Origin: an uncultured Bacteroidales bacterium
GTDB lineage: Bacteria; Bacteroidota; Bacteroidia; Bacteroidales; UBA932
Assembly: GCA_900321715.1 (NCBI GenBank)
Contig: ONXC01000001.1
Location: 1 to 64,000, forward strand
Length of the DNA stretch: 64,000 bases
Direction of reading: 5' to 3'
Position numbers and translations under genes: made by a program
The notes under the pieces: model-generated
What the model was told of the DNA's origin: nothing
What the model saw: the letters and a program-made list of their open reading frames with translations, nothing else
Database searches by the model: none
In this document: positions 51,181-59,767 of the stretch, piece by piece
Layout: every line of letters starts with the position of its first letter
Numbering within the stretch: position 1 is the stretch's first letter

Positions 51181-51751
51181 CCGAATCTTAAACCGCACTT
51201 TGGGCCCCACAAGGCCCATTTTGTCGTTTACCCCCTGCTCCAGTCGCGGGGTAAACCGCACCACCCCCTCCCAGAAGGCCCTCTGCCGGGGTATGACGTC
51301 GTTTAACTTTCGGACGGCCGTGCGGCTATGTCCAGGAGCTCCGGCCGATGCTCCCCGCACCCTGTCCGCCACTGCTCCAGCAACTGGCCAGACCAGGCTC
51401 CTTGCCGTGTTGACACTCAGAACGCGTATAAGGCCGATTTCACTGCCCACACGGCAGCAAAAACAGCCCTTTTCCAGAAAAACCATGCCGTGTCGGTTCC
51501 CAATCGCCAATACCGGCAATCTGAGTGTCAACACGGCAAAGCTCCAAACCGAATGCCGCTGTCGGTGGACCTGGTCCAGCCACTTTTGGGACGAGGTGCC
51601 AGGGCGCTTCGGGTGCTTCCGAAACTTAAACCGCACTTTGGGCCCCACAAGGCCGATTTTGTCGTTTACCCCCTTCCTTGGTCACGGGGTAAACTGCACC
51701 ACCCCCTCCCAGAAGTCCCTCTGCTGGGGTATGCCGTCGTTTAACTTTCGG
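51181..51751. repeat. Mosaic repeat block B (inverted relative to block A, 1.5 units)
   Basis: Order on the plus strand: 133-bp unit (51181-51313), 88 bp (51314-51401), MITE-like unit (51402-51539), ~75 bp, then a second 133-bp unit (51619-51751). Read on the minus strand this is one and a half copies of the ~434-bp unit seen in block A. The 133-bp units end in CCGAATCTTAAAC or CCGAAACTTAAAC and GTTTAACTTTCGG, imperfect inverted repeats, and contain an inner hairpin GTTTACCCC/GGGGTAAAC. The block fills the gap between the DUF4832-like and regulator genes. No gene is supported inside it. Confidence 0.75.
51402..51539. mobile_element. MITE-like unit, copy 2 (138 bp, perfect 19-bp terminal inverted repeats)
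   Basis: TTGCCGTGTTGACACTCAG (51402-51420) is the exact complement of CTGAGTGTCAACACGGCAA (51521-51539). It is non-coding and inverted relative to the copy at 46369-46507. Likely a non-autonomous transposable element or its remnant; no matching transposase is in the window. Confidence 0.68.
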
Positions 51752-51773
51752 ATGGCAGTGCTGGACACTTCCC

Positions 51774-54700
51774 TCAGGATTTCTGGCTGCGGCGGAACTC
51801 TCCCGGAGTTACGCCGAATTTTTTCTGGAATTCCCTGTAGAAGTATGTCTTTGTTACAAATCCGCAGGCGTACATGATTTCCTGGACAGACATGTTGCCG
51901 GTGGTGAGAAGATGCTGCGCCTGTTCAAGGCGGACGCTGCGGATATACTCTGTTGTGGTCATATCCACGGTGGCCTTCAGCTTACGGTACAGCTGAACCT
52001 TGCTTATGTTAAGCTCTCCGGCAATCATGTCGGCGTTAAGGGATTCCTTGTCCAGATTGGCAAGGATGATGTCAGTGATGGATGTGAGGAGGGCTTTATC
52101 GGCCTTTTTGATTTCCTTGCCGGCAACTTTCTCTACGGATGCCTGAGCGGACTGGCTGTAGCGGATAACCTCCGTGTCACGGCTCAGGACGCGCTCTATT
52201 CTGGCTAGCAGGTGACGGGGGTGGAACGGCTTTGCGATGTATGCGTCTACGCCTCCTTCCAGGGCCTTGATCTGGGTGTCCACTGCCGATTCTCCGGTGA
52301 GGAGGATGAACGGGATATGCCCCAGGCGTTCATCTTCACGCATCTTTGCCCTCAGCTGCAGACCGTCCATGCCCGGCATGGCAAGGTCTGAGACCACTAT
52401 CTTGGGCTCGGACTGGGCCATAAGCCGGAGGGCTTCCTCCGCGCCCGAAGCTGCCACCACGTTGAATCTTGGTGACAGGATTCCGGTGACGAATTCCCTC
52501 ACCGAGTCGTCGTCGTCAACCACGAGGACGGTTTCCTCAGCCCCTCTGGCCGACAGGGGAGCCTCTTCCTCGGGTGGAATATCGGCCCGGGATTCCTGAA
52601 TGGCGGCGGAACCGCTGAAAACCGGAAGCGAAGTATCCGGCTCAAGGTGGGGGACACTCACATGGAAGCAGGTATACGTGAGGCCGTCGCTGATGATTTC
52701 TATGTGCCCGTTATGCAACTCTACAAGACTCTGGCATAGGGCCAGACCTATTCCATTGCTGGTGCGTCCCTTCTGCAGGGCCTTCTCAAAGCGGTTCAGG
52801 ACGTCGTAGCGGTTGAAGATGGTGGCCTGCTTGTCTTTGGGGATACCCACGCCGTAGTTTGTGACATCCATTTCCATCCTTCCGGCTACTTTCTGCAGCT
52901 TGACTTCCACGGTCTGCCCTTCCGGGGTGTATTTGAGAGCATTTGACAGAAGATTGAAAACCACCTTCTCCATGGAGTCTCCATCGGCCGTCCAGATGAG
53001 CCCGTCCGGGGGAGTGTCGCACTTGAAAGTGATGCGGGCGGCATCCATCTGCTCGCGGAAGTTGTCGTAGACGTGATATATGAGGGCCGGCATATCCACC
53101 AGGCCGATACTGATCCTGAGATGCCCTGTCTCCGCCTTCCTGAATGAGATGAGCTGCTGGATAAGGGTGAGCATGCGGTTGGAGGTGGATTCTATGGCAA
53201 GCACGCTTCTCATGTCCTTCCCGTTTATGGCCGATGAATTCCTGAGCTGCTGGCACGGGCCGTAAATAAGGGACAGGGAGTTTGAGAACTCATGGGCGAT
53301 GTTTGTGAAAAAGTCCAGTTTGGCATCGTGGGTGCGCCTTGTGAACCTCCCGTACTGCCACAGAAAGATGGCGCTGAGCGCTGCAATGATGGCAATAATG
53401 AGGAATACTATCATGGCCGTGCGAGATTTCCACCATATCTGCCTCACGTGGATGGGAAGCCTCCATTCCCGGGTGCTGAGGAGGTGGCTGGCATTTGTCC
53501 AGTACACTATCAGATTGTATTTTCCGGGTTTGAGGTTGGACAGGGCTACGGTACGGGACTGCCCGATCTGGATCCAGTCCTTATGAAGGCCTTCCACCTT
53601 GTATGCAAGGAGGCACCTGTCTCCTGAGACATAGTCTACAGGCGTGAAGGTGAAGCTAACGGACATGACATCCGGTTCCAGCTCCAGTGTTCCGCCTTCT
53701 GAAGGAGGTATTACAGGATTGTTGTCTACCCTCAGCTCTTTCAGGACAAGTCTTGGATCATAGCCGGAAGAATGTATGGAGAGGGGATCGAAGCGGTTGA
53801 ATCCCTTGATTCCGCCAAAATAGAACAGCCCGTCACGGGAGAAGGACGCTCCGTCGGAAAATTCATTGTCCTGGAGTCCGTCAATCGCATAGTATGAAAG
53901 GATGTATCCGGTATCTGGCTCAAGGCTTGCAAGACCGCTGTTGGTGCTGGCCCAGATATTCCCAGACGGGTCTTCCTGGATTCCGTGTATGGTCTGGCTT
54001 GGAAGGCCGTCACTGAGAGAATATCGGCGAAGAAGGCCCCGAGCAGGATCCAGAAGCATGAGACCCAGGCTGGATCCGGCCCAGAGTTGCCCCCGGGAGT
54101 CTCTCGCCATACACAGGATGTCGTCTGAATTAGTGCCGCCTAGGAGTTCTGCCTTAAGGCTGCCGGTGTTCAGAAGGGAAATGCCGGCGCCCCTTGTCCC
54201 AACCAGGATGTGCCCGCTGTCACCGGACAGGAGGCTGTATACCACGTTACTTCCAAGCTCTTCTTCCGGGATATGAGTCACCTGCGCGGCACGGCGGTTA
54301 TCGGCCGATAGAATAAGCCGGAAAAGGCCGCTTCCGCTGGTCCCCACCCAGAGAGTATCATCGCCCTGTGGAAGAATTGCGTAGACACTGTGGACAGGTG
54401 CATCCTTTGGCAGGGACAAGGACTTTATCCTCTGGCCCTTGCCTCCTTTCTCCAGATAATTGATTCCGGCGCCATCGGTGCCTATCCACACAAGGCGGGG
54501 CGTTTCTGCGAATGCGAAAACCGAGTTGTGAGACAGGCCTTCTGCGGTAGTGATCTGCCGTTTTAGATTGAGCGCGCTGTCAAATTCAAATATTCCGGAG
54601 CCCTTTGTTCCCACAAGGATTGAATTATCACCATACCCAGAGAAGCATCTGATTGCATTGTCTTCAAACAGGCCGGTCACCTTCCCAAAATCAAATAGCT

Positions 54701-55610
54701 GGTCTGAGAGCTGCAAGACTCCGTGCATGTCAGTCCCAACCCACAGTATCTGCTGGGAGCCGCAGCAAAGGGACAGGACAGGGAGGTTTTTCAGGATATG
54801 GCTGTAGCTGCCGGTTACGGCATCCATTTCAAAAACGCCAGTCTGTGTTCCTAGGAAGATGGATGTCCCGTCGGTAGCAAAAGCCCTTATCATCCCTTCC
54901 CTGAACTGAAATACCTTTGAACTGCTTATTTCCCGCAGCTCCCGGCCTTTCTGAATCCAGATGTCGTCCTCTGCACTGTTGTAGTGCACAAATTCAACGC
55001 CTTCCTCTTCCAGGCTCTCCCCGCGGAACAGTTTTCCGTCCGAGGTGTGTATCCAGAGGCTGTTCCTGCTGTCAAAGAAAGCATTCACAACGGTTTTGCC
55101 CCTCAGGGAAGCGGTCATCCTGAAAGTATGACCGTCAAAGATATAGGCGCCGCGGCCGTTCACAAGGCATACGGTTTCTCCGGAAGGACTCACTGCAAGA
55201 TGGAAGCTGTCCTCAGATATGGTGGACCTTTCCGTAGGGCCGGTAAAATAGTTGGTGAAAGCCTGTTTCCTGGGATTGTAACGGTCTACGCCCCTGTCTG
55301 TCACAATCCACAGGCAGGTGTCACTCTGCTCCACTATATCCCTTATGACGTTGTTCCTCAGAGATCCCGCTTCATCGGCCGATGGCAGGAATACCCGCAT
55401 TCCTTCCGAGTCCCAGCAGTTGAGGCCATCCCATGTTCCAAACCACATGAGGGTGTTACTGTCCTGCCTGATCACATTTACGGAACTGTTGGACAGTCCG
55501 TTGGCGTTGGTGATGCGCTTTATGTTGTATTTGTGCACCGCAGAGTGCCCATAAATGGCCCAGAGCAGTGTTAAAAGGCAGATTATTAGTTTTTTCACGT
55601 GTGATCTCAT
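51774..55610 (-). CDS. Hybrid two-component system regulator (HTCS)
   Basis: About 1275 residues, combining sensor, kinase, receiver and DNA-binding parts in one inner-membrane protein. Order: signal peptide; two seven-bladed Reg_prop propellers (repeated GLW/WVGT..GL motifs); a Y_Y_Y domain (~650-715); a transmembrane helix (IVFLIIAIIAALSAIFLW); HisKA (HEFSNSLSLIYGP, His ~772); HATPase (FNLLSNALKYTPEG, GVGIPKDKQ); receiver (VVSDLAMPGMDG, Asp ~1072); and AraC helix-turn-helix. The H-box lacks the usual TP after the first residues. A frame start at 55619 lies inside the promoter box, so I favour ATG 55610 or GTG 55598 (MKKLIICLL). It should control the GH130-SusCD genes across the divergent promoter. 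Confidence 0.93.
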   Translation of the reverse strand: MRSHVKKLIICLLTLLWAIYGHSAVHKYNIKRITNANGLSNSSVNVIRQDSNTLMWFGTWDGLNCWDSEGMRVFLPSADEAGSLRNNVIRDIVEQSDTCLWIVTDRGVDRYNPRKQAFTNYFTGPTERSTISEDSFHLAVSPSGETVCLVNGRGAYIFDGHTFRMTASLRGKTVVNAFFDSRNSLWIHTSDGKLFRGESLEEEGVEFVHYNSAEDDIWIQKGRELREISSSKVFQFREGMIRAFATDGTSIFLGTQTGVFEMDAVTGSYSHILKNLPVLSLCCGSQQILWVGTDMHGVLQLSDQLFDFGKVTGLFEDNAIRCFSGYGDNSILVGTKGSGIFEFDSALNLKRQITTAEGLSHNSVFAFAETPRLVWIGTDGAGINYLEKGGKGQRIKSLSLPKDAPVHSVYAILPQGDDTLWVGTSGSGLFRLILSADNRRAAQVTHIPEEELGSNVVYSLLSGDSGHILVGTRGAGISLLNTGSLKAELLGGTNSDDILCMARDSRGQLWAGSSLGLMLLDPARGLLRRYSLSDGLPSQTIHGIQEDPSGNIWASTNSGLASLEPDTGYILSYYAIDGLQDNEFSDGASFSRDGLFYFGGIKGFNRFDPLSIHSSGYDPRLVLKELRVDNNPVIPPSEGGTLELEPDVMSVSFTFTPVDYVSGDRCLLAYKVEGLHKDWIQIGQSRTVALSNLKPGKYNLIVYWTNASHLLSTREWRLPIHVRQIWWKSRTAMIVFLIIAIIAALSAIFLWQYGRFTRRTHDAKLDFFTNIAHEFSNSLSLIYGPCQQLRNSSAINGKDMRSVLAIESTSNRMLTLIQQLISFRKAETGHLRISIGLVDMPALIYHVYDNFREQMDAARITFKCDTPPDGLIWTADGDSMEKVVFNLLSNALKYTPEGQTVEVKLQKVAGRMEMDVTNYGVGIPKDKQATIFNRYDVLNRFEKALQKGRTSNGIGLALCQSLVELHNGHIEIISDGLTYTCFHVSVPHLEPDTSLPVFSGSAAIQESRADIPPEEEAPLSARGAEETVLVVDDDDSVREFVTGILSPRFNVVAASGAEEALRLMAQSEPKIVVSDLAMPGMDGLQLRAKMREDERLGHIPFILLTGESAVDTQIKALEGGVDAYIAKPFHPRHLLARIERVLSRDTEVIRYSQSAQASVEKVAGKEIKKADKALLTSITDIILANLDKESLNADMIAGELNISKVQLYRKLKATVDMTTTEYIRSVRLEQAQHLLTTGNMSVQEIMYACGFVTKTYFYREFQKKFGVTPGEFRRSQKS

Positions 55611-55616
55611 TTTCGT

Positions 55617-55707
55617 CAAATATAAGTACTTTTTCCCTAAAAGTCAAAATTGAGCACTCATTTGTTTAAATTGTGCACCTCGCAGGGAAGTCCGTGGGCT
55701 ATCTTTG
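55617..55707. promoter_or_regulatory. Divergent HTCS/GH130 promoters with direct-repeat operator
   Basis: Minus-strand TATATTTG at 55617-55624 serves the HTCS gene. Plus-strand TATCTTTG at 55700-55707 serves the GH130 operon (ATG 55732). Between them, AAATTG(A/T)GCAC occurs twice in direct orientation (55647-55657 and 55668-55678), 21 bp apart, two helical turns, about 22 bp upstream of the GH130 -7 box. That layout suits activation by an AraC-type HTCS dimer. Confidence 0.6.
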
Positions 55708-55731
55708 CGGTACACTAAAACGTCAGAAAGT

Positions 55732-56781
55732 ATGGATATTGCAAAGCGCAACCCCTCCAATCCGCTGCTTCGTCCCAGCGACCTCCACCCCTGCATCGAG
55801 GGAATGGAAATAACCTGTCTCCTCAACCCCGGCGTGTTCCGCCTTGGCGGTAAGACCTGGCTTCTTCTCCGCGTGGCAGAGCGCCCCGTCCAGAAGGAAG
55901 GAGTGATCAGTTTCCCCGTATATAATGATAAAGGTGAAATAGAGGTCCTGAGCTTTTCCAAGGATGACCCAGACCTTGATGCCAGTGATCCCCGCGTCAT
56001 AGGATATAAAGGACAGAATTACCTTACAACTCTGTCATATCTCCGTCCCGTCTGCTCAGACGACGACGTCCATTTCTACGAGGACCCCTCTATGCGCCCC
56101 ATCTTCGGGAAAGGCTTCCAGGAGTCTTTCGGCATTGAGGACTGCCGCGTGGCAACTATGGAGGACGGTTTCTGGCTCACTTTCACGGAGGTTTCTCCCG
56201 TGGCAGTTGGCGTTGGCCTGATCCATACCAAGGACTTCCAGACGCTTGAGCGTGAGGGTATGATCTTCCCTCCCCACAACAAGGACTGCGCCCTCTTTGA
56301 GGAGAAGATAGGCGGTAAGTGGTATGCTTTCCACCGTCCCAGCAGCCCCGAACTTGGCGGTAACTATATCTGGGTGGCCGAATCCCCGGACCGTATCCAC
56401 TGGGGCAGGCACATCTGCATCGCCACCACCCGTCCCGGCAAATGGGACAGCGCAAGAGTGGGCGCAGGCGCAGCTCCTATCCGCACAGAGAAGGGCTGGC
56501 TTGAGATCTATCACGGCGCAAACAAGGAAAACCGCTACTGCCTTGGCGCCCTCCTTCTTGACCTCGATGATCCCACCAAGGTCATTGCAAGGAGCGAGGA
56601 ACCCATCATGGAACCCATCGCTCCCTATGAGCAGACCGGATTCTTTGGAAACGTGGTCTTCACCAACGGCTTCTACCGCCTTGACGAGGACACCGTGCGC
56701 ATTTTCTATGGCGCCTCCGACGAAGTGATCTGCAGCGCAGAATTCTCCATCAAAGAAATCTTAGACACCCTTTGTAAGTAA
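55732..56781 (+). CDS. GH130 beta-mannoside phosphorylase/hydrolase
   Basis: 349-residue five-bladed propeller enzyme of family GH130 (start at ATG 55732; the frame is open from 55705). NPLLRPSDLHP opens the family fold, GIEDCRVA (~residue 133) holds the proton-donor Asp (usually GIEDPR), and HGANKENRYCLGALLLDLDDP and FGNVVFTNG complete it. GH130 enzymes cleave beta-mannosides with phosphate or, in some subgroups, with water. No signal peptide, so it is cytoplasmic and a phosphorylase is more likely. It overlaps the MFS gene by one base, pairing import with phosphorolysis. The subgroup cannot be fixed by eye. Confidence 0.88.
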   Translation: MDIAKRNPSNPLLRPSDLHPCIEGMEITCLLNPGVFRLGGKTWLLLRVAERPVQKEGVISFPVYNDKGEIEVLSFSKDDPDLDASDPRVIGYKGQNYLTTLSYLRPVCSDDDVHFYEDPSMRPIFGKGFQESFGIEDCRVATMEDGFWLTFTEVSPVAVGVGLIHTKDFQTLEREGMIFPPHNKDCALFEEKIGGKWYAFHRPSSPELGGNYIWVAESPDRIHWGRHICIATTRPGKWDSARVGAGAAPIRTEKGWLEIYHGANKENRYCLGALLLDLDDPTKVIARSEEPIMEPIAPYEQTGFFGNVVFTNGFYRLDEDTVRIFYGASDEVICSAEFSIKEILDTLCK

Positions 56782-58025
56782 TGAAAGGATTAAACGAACT
56801 GGCTTTCTTCAAGTCCCAGCCTAAGGAGATAAGGACCCTCCTGGTAACCAATCTCCTCTTTGCGATGGTGCTCCCCCTCATAGAGATCTTCGCGGGAGCC
56901 TACATCATGCGCAATACCGGCAGCCCCTCCTGGGTTGTGGTGTACCAACTCTGTATGTACGTGGGCGTTGTTATGTCCGCTATGGTGAACGGACTGCTGC
57001 TCAAGTGGTTCAAGTCTTCCCAGCTGTACACCTTCGGTATCATCATCTCCGCCATAGCGCTTATGGTGATGATGTTCATCCGCAGCGTCACCCTCCCGAT
57101 GCTCTGCGCAACGGGCTTCCTTATCGGCCTTTCAACAGGATTCTTCTGGACAAACCGCTACCTCCTCACCCTCTATTCCACCAACGATGAGAACCGCAAC
57201 TATTTCTTCGGGTTCGAGTCCTTCTTCTTCTCCCTGTGGAATATAGTGATTCCCATTGTGGTAGGCGCCTTCCTGGCATATGTGGACGGCAGGACCATCT
57301 TTGGAATGACCCTTGACGTTAATGCAGGATACAGGGTGATCACTATGGTTGCCTTTGTGATAGCCATCTGCGCATGCCTGGTGCTTTCCCGCGGAAAGTT
57401 CCGCTCTCCGGAGAGCAAGAACTTCTTCTACCTAAGGTATCACAGGCTTTGGAACAAGCTCCTTTCCCTTGCCGGCCTCAAGGGCATGGTACAGGGCTTC
57501 CTTGTGACCGCTCCCGCCATCCTCATCATGAAATTCATCGGCGGAGAAGGCGAGCTTGGCCTTATCCAGGGTATCGCAGGAGCCCTTACGGCCATCCTTG
57601 TGTATGTCCTTGGCCGCGTTGCAAAGCCTGAGGACCGCATGAAGATATTCGGCTTCGGCCTCCTTGTGTTCTTCCTTGGCACCCTTGCCAACAGCATCCT
57701 TTTCAGCGCCGCCGGCGTAATTGTCTTCATCCTCTGCAAAGTTCTGTTCCAGCCTATCCATGACCTGGCATACCTTCCTACAATGATGAAGACCATTGAT
57801 GCTGTGTCAAAGATTGAAGGCAGGGACGAATACGCCTATATCATGAGCCATGAGTTCGGCCTGTTTGTGGGCCGGGCCTTCGGGATGGTCCTCTTCATTG
57901 TCCTGGCAAAGGTATTCAGCGAGGACATAGCCCTCCGTTATGCCCTTGTCATCGTTGGCGCCATCCAGATGCTCAGCCTTCCCCTTGCAAAGAACATCAT
58001 TAAAGAAATAGACGGCAACAAATGA
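56781..58025 (+). CDS. MFS transporter
   Basis: 414 residues with about twelve transmembrane helices, major facilitator type: LLVTNLLFAMVLPLIEIFAGAYIMRN in helix 1, and LIGLSTGFFWTNRYLLTLYSTNDENRNYFFG around helices 4-5. Transporters of this kind sit next to GH130 genes in Bacteroidota and are thought to import the mannoside disaccharide. The start overlaps the GH130 stop by one base, and its stop overlaps the next start by 4 nt (ATGA), so the three genes are coupled. Confidence 0.87.
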   Translation: MKGLNELAFFKSQPKEIRTLLVTNLLFAMVLPLIEIFAGAYIMRNTGSPSWVVVYQLCMYVGVVMSAMVNGLLLKWFKSSQLYTFGIIISAIALMVMMFIRSVTLPMLCATGFLIGLSTGFFWTNRYLLTLYSTNDENRNYFFGFESFFFSLWNIVIPIVVGAFLAYVDGRTIFGMTLDVNAGYRVITMVAFVIAICACLVLSRGKFRSPESKNFFYLRYHRLWNKLLSLAGLKGMVQGFLVTAPAILIMKFIGGEGELGLIQGIAGALTAILVYVLGRVAKPEDRMKIFGFGLLVFFLGTLANSILFSAAGVIVFILCKVLFQPIHDLAYLPTMMKTIDAVSKIEGRDEYAYIMSHEFGLFVGRAFGMVLFIVLAKVFSEDIALRYALVIVGAIQMLSLPLAKNIIKEIDGNK

Positions 58026-59767
58026 GAAAGTACATTGTAATAGCCCTTATTGCCGCCCTCACAGCCTGCCAGAACACTCCTGAAGAGTCCTGGGGCCAGG
58101 CAGTTGAGCAGGTGAGCATCCCCCGCGTAGAGCTTATGGCAGCAATGCCCCAGCCCTACAAGATCCTTGACTGGCACCAGAAGGCCCTTGACTTTGACGC
58201 CTATGTCTATGACTTCGAGAGCACCCTTCCCGCTGGTCCCGTGATCTGGATGGACGGCGCCGGCCGCAACAACGGCCAGGTAACCTTCGGCCTCTATACC
58301 GCAATGAAGGACGCCCGTCAGGGCCCCGACAACAACGGCGGAGAGTTCCACGAGAGCCTCAACATCCTCCACACCCTCATAGGTGCCGGCCTCAACGGCA
58401 TTGACAAGACTTCCCAGAATGGCTACAACTGGGTGAAGATGTCCCAGAACTATTTCAACACCGACAACGGCTGGAACATAGTGATGAACAACACCTGCCC
58501 GGAGGTTGCCCTGCTTGGCGGCGGTTACGGCCGTGACTGGTGGTACGACGTCTATCCCAACATCCTCTTCTATGCAATGAGCGAGATCTTCCCCGGCGTT
58601 GACGGGGCCGATGAAATAATGCATACGGTGGCGGAGCAGTTTGCTGCGGCCGATGAGGTGCTTGACGGAAACTACGATTTCACCTACTTCGACTACTCCC
58701 AGATGAAGGGCTGCAACAACTGGATCCCCAAGCAGCAGGACGCCGCCGGCGGCCACGCCTGGGTGCTTTACAGCGCATACCGCAAGTTTGGAGACCCCCG
58801 CTACCTTGAGCGCGCCAAAACCGCCATGGCCGCCCTTGACTCCCAGAAGGAAAGCCGTTTCTATGAGATTCTCCTCCCAATGGGAATCTACACCGCCGCC
58901 CGCCTGAATGCAGAGCAGGGCTGCAGCTTCGACACCGGCAAGATGCTTGACTGGGTGTTCGAGGGCTGCAAGGCTCCAGACGGCCGTAACGGCTGGGGCA
59001 TCACCGCCGGAAAGTGGGGAGACTATGAGATCAGCGGCCTCCAGGGCAGCCTCATAGACCGTGGCGGATTTGCCTTCCTGATGAATTCCGTAGACGTTGC
59101 ATGGCCCTTTGTCCCCCTTGTGAAGTATGAGCCCAAGTGGGCCCGCTCCATAGGCCGATGGATGCTGAACGTTGCCAACAACTGCCGCCTGTTCTTCCCG
59201 GACCAGCTTCCCGACGAGAACCAGTGCCTCCCCGGAATGCAGGACTACACCAATTCCATTATTGCCTACGAAGGCCTCCGCTATGAGGACCAGATCTTTG
59301 AGCCCGAAAAGCACAAGGGCATTCACCCCATGGCCCTTGGAGACGGCCCGCTGTGGAACGAGAACAACCCCATGGAGAGTATGTTCAGCGTATATAGCAC
59401 ATCGGCCGTAGGTATCCTTGGAGCCATTGTGGAAACCACCAATGTGGAGGGCGTCCTTCGCCTCAACTGCAACGCAACTGACTTCTACGCATCCAGGCCC
59501 TATCCAGTGTACCTTATGTACAATCCCTTCGATGTGGTGAAGTCCGTGACTTACAAAATCGGAGACGGCGGCCGCAAGGACCTCTTTGACATAGTGTCCC
59601 GCCGCTACGTTGCAAAGAGCGTGTGCCGAAGCGCCCGGATCCTCATTGAACCCGATTCCTCCGCCGTAATAGTGGAGCTTCCCGCCGGCAGCGTGATAAA
59701 GGCCGATGAAAACGGAAATCTGACTGTAAACGAAAATATAATCGCATACAATGAAAAGAATAATTAG
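58022..59767 (+). CDS. Unknown lipoprotein, probably an alpha/alpha-barrel enzyme
   Basis: 581 residues, lipobox ALTACQ. The central part is helical with repeated aromatic motifs (AWVLYSAYRKFGDPRYLERAKTAMAAL, FYEILLPMGIYTAARLNAEQGCSFDTGKMLDWVF), like (alpha/alpha)6 glycoside hydrolases or lyases. The C-terminal ~120 residues are beta-rich (YPVYLMYNPFDVVKSVTYKIG, SAVIVELPAGSVIKA). The N-terminal region includes VIWMDGAGRNNGQVTFGLYTA and TCPEVALLGGGYGRDWWYDVYP. I cannot assign a family. Position between the MFS and SusC genes suggests it trims the glycan in the periplasm. Candidate acids include those in KILDWHQ and GGYGRDWW. It overlaps susC by 17 nt. Confidence 0.7.
   Translation: MRKYIVIALIAALTACQNTPEESWGQAVEQVSIPRVELMAAMPQPYKILDWHQKALDFDAYVYDFESTLPAGPVIWMDGAGRNNGQVTFGLYTAMKDARQGPDNNGGEFHESLNILHTLIGAGLNGIDKTSQNGYNWVKMSQNYFNTDNGWNIVMNNTCPEVALLGGGYGRDWWYDVYPNILFYAMSEIFPGVDGADEIMHTVAEQFAAADEVLDGNYDFTYFDYSQMKGCNNWIPKQQDAAGGHAWVLYSAYRKFGDPRYLERAKTAMAALDSQKESRFYEILLPMGIYTAARLNAEQGCSFDTGKMLDWVFEGCKAPDGRNGWGITAGKWGDYEISGLQGSLIDRGGFAFLMNSVDVAWPFVPLVKYEPKWARSIGRWMLNVANNCRLFFPDQLPDENQCLPGMQDYTNSIIAYEGLRYEDQIFEPEKHKGIHPMALGDGPLWNENNPMESMFSVYSTSAVGILGAIVETTNVEGVLRLNCNATDFYASRPYPVYLMYNPFDVVKSVTYKIGDGGRKDLFDIVSRRYVAKSVCRSARILIEPDSSAVIVELPAGSVIKADENGNLTVNENIIAYNEKNN

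Noticed and set aside
55598-55619. Leaderless translation of the hybrid regulator from 55619
   Set aside because: The first ATG is inside the -7 box, so it cannot be on the transcript; ATG 55610 or GTG 55598 explain the signal peptide without a special mechanism.
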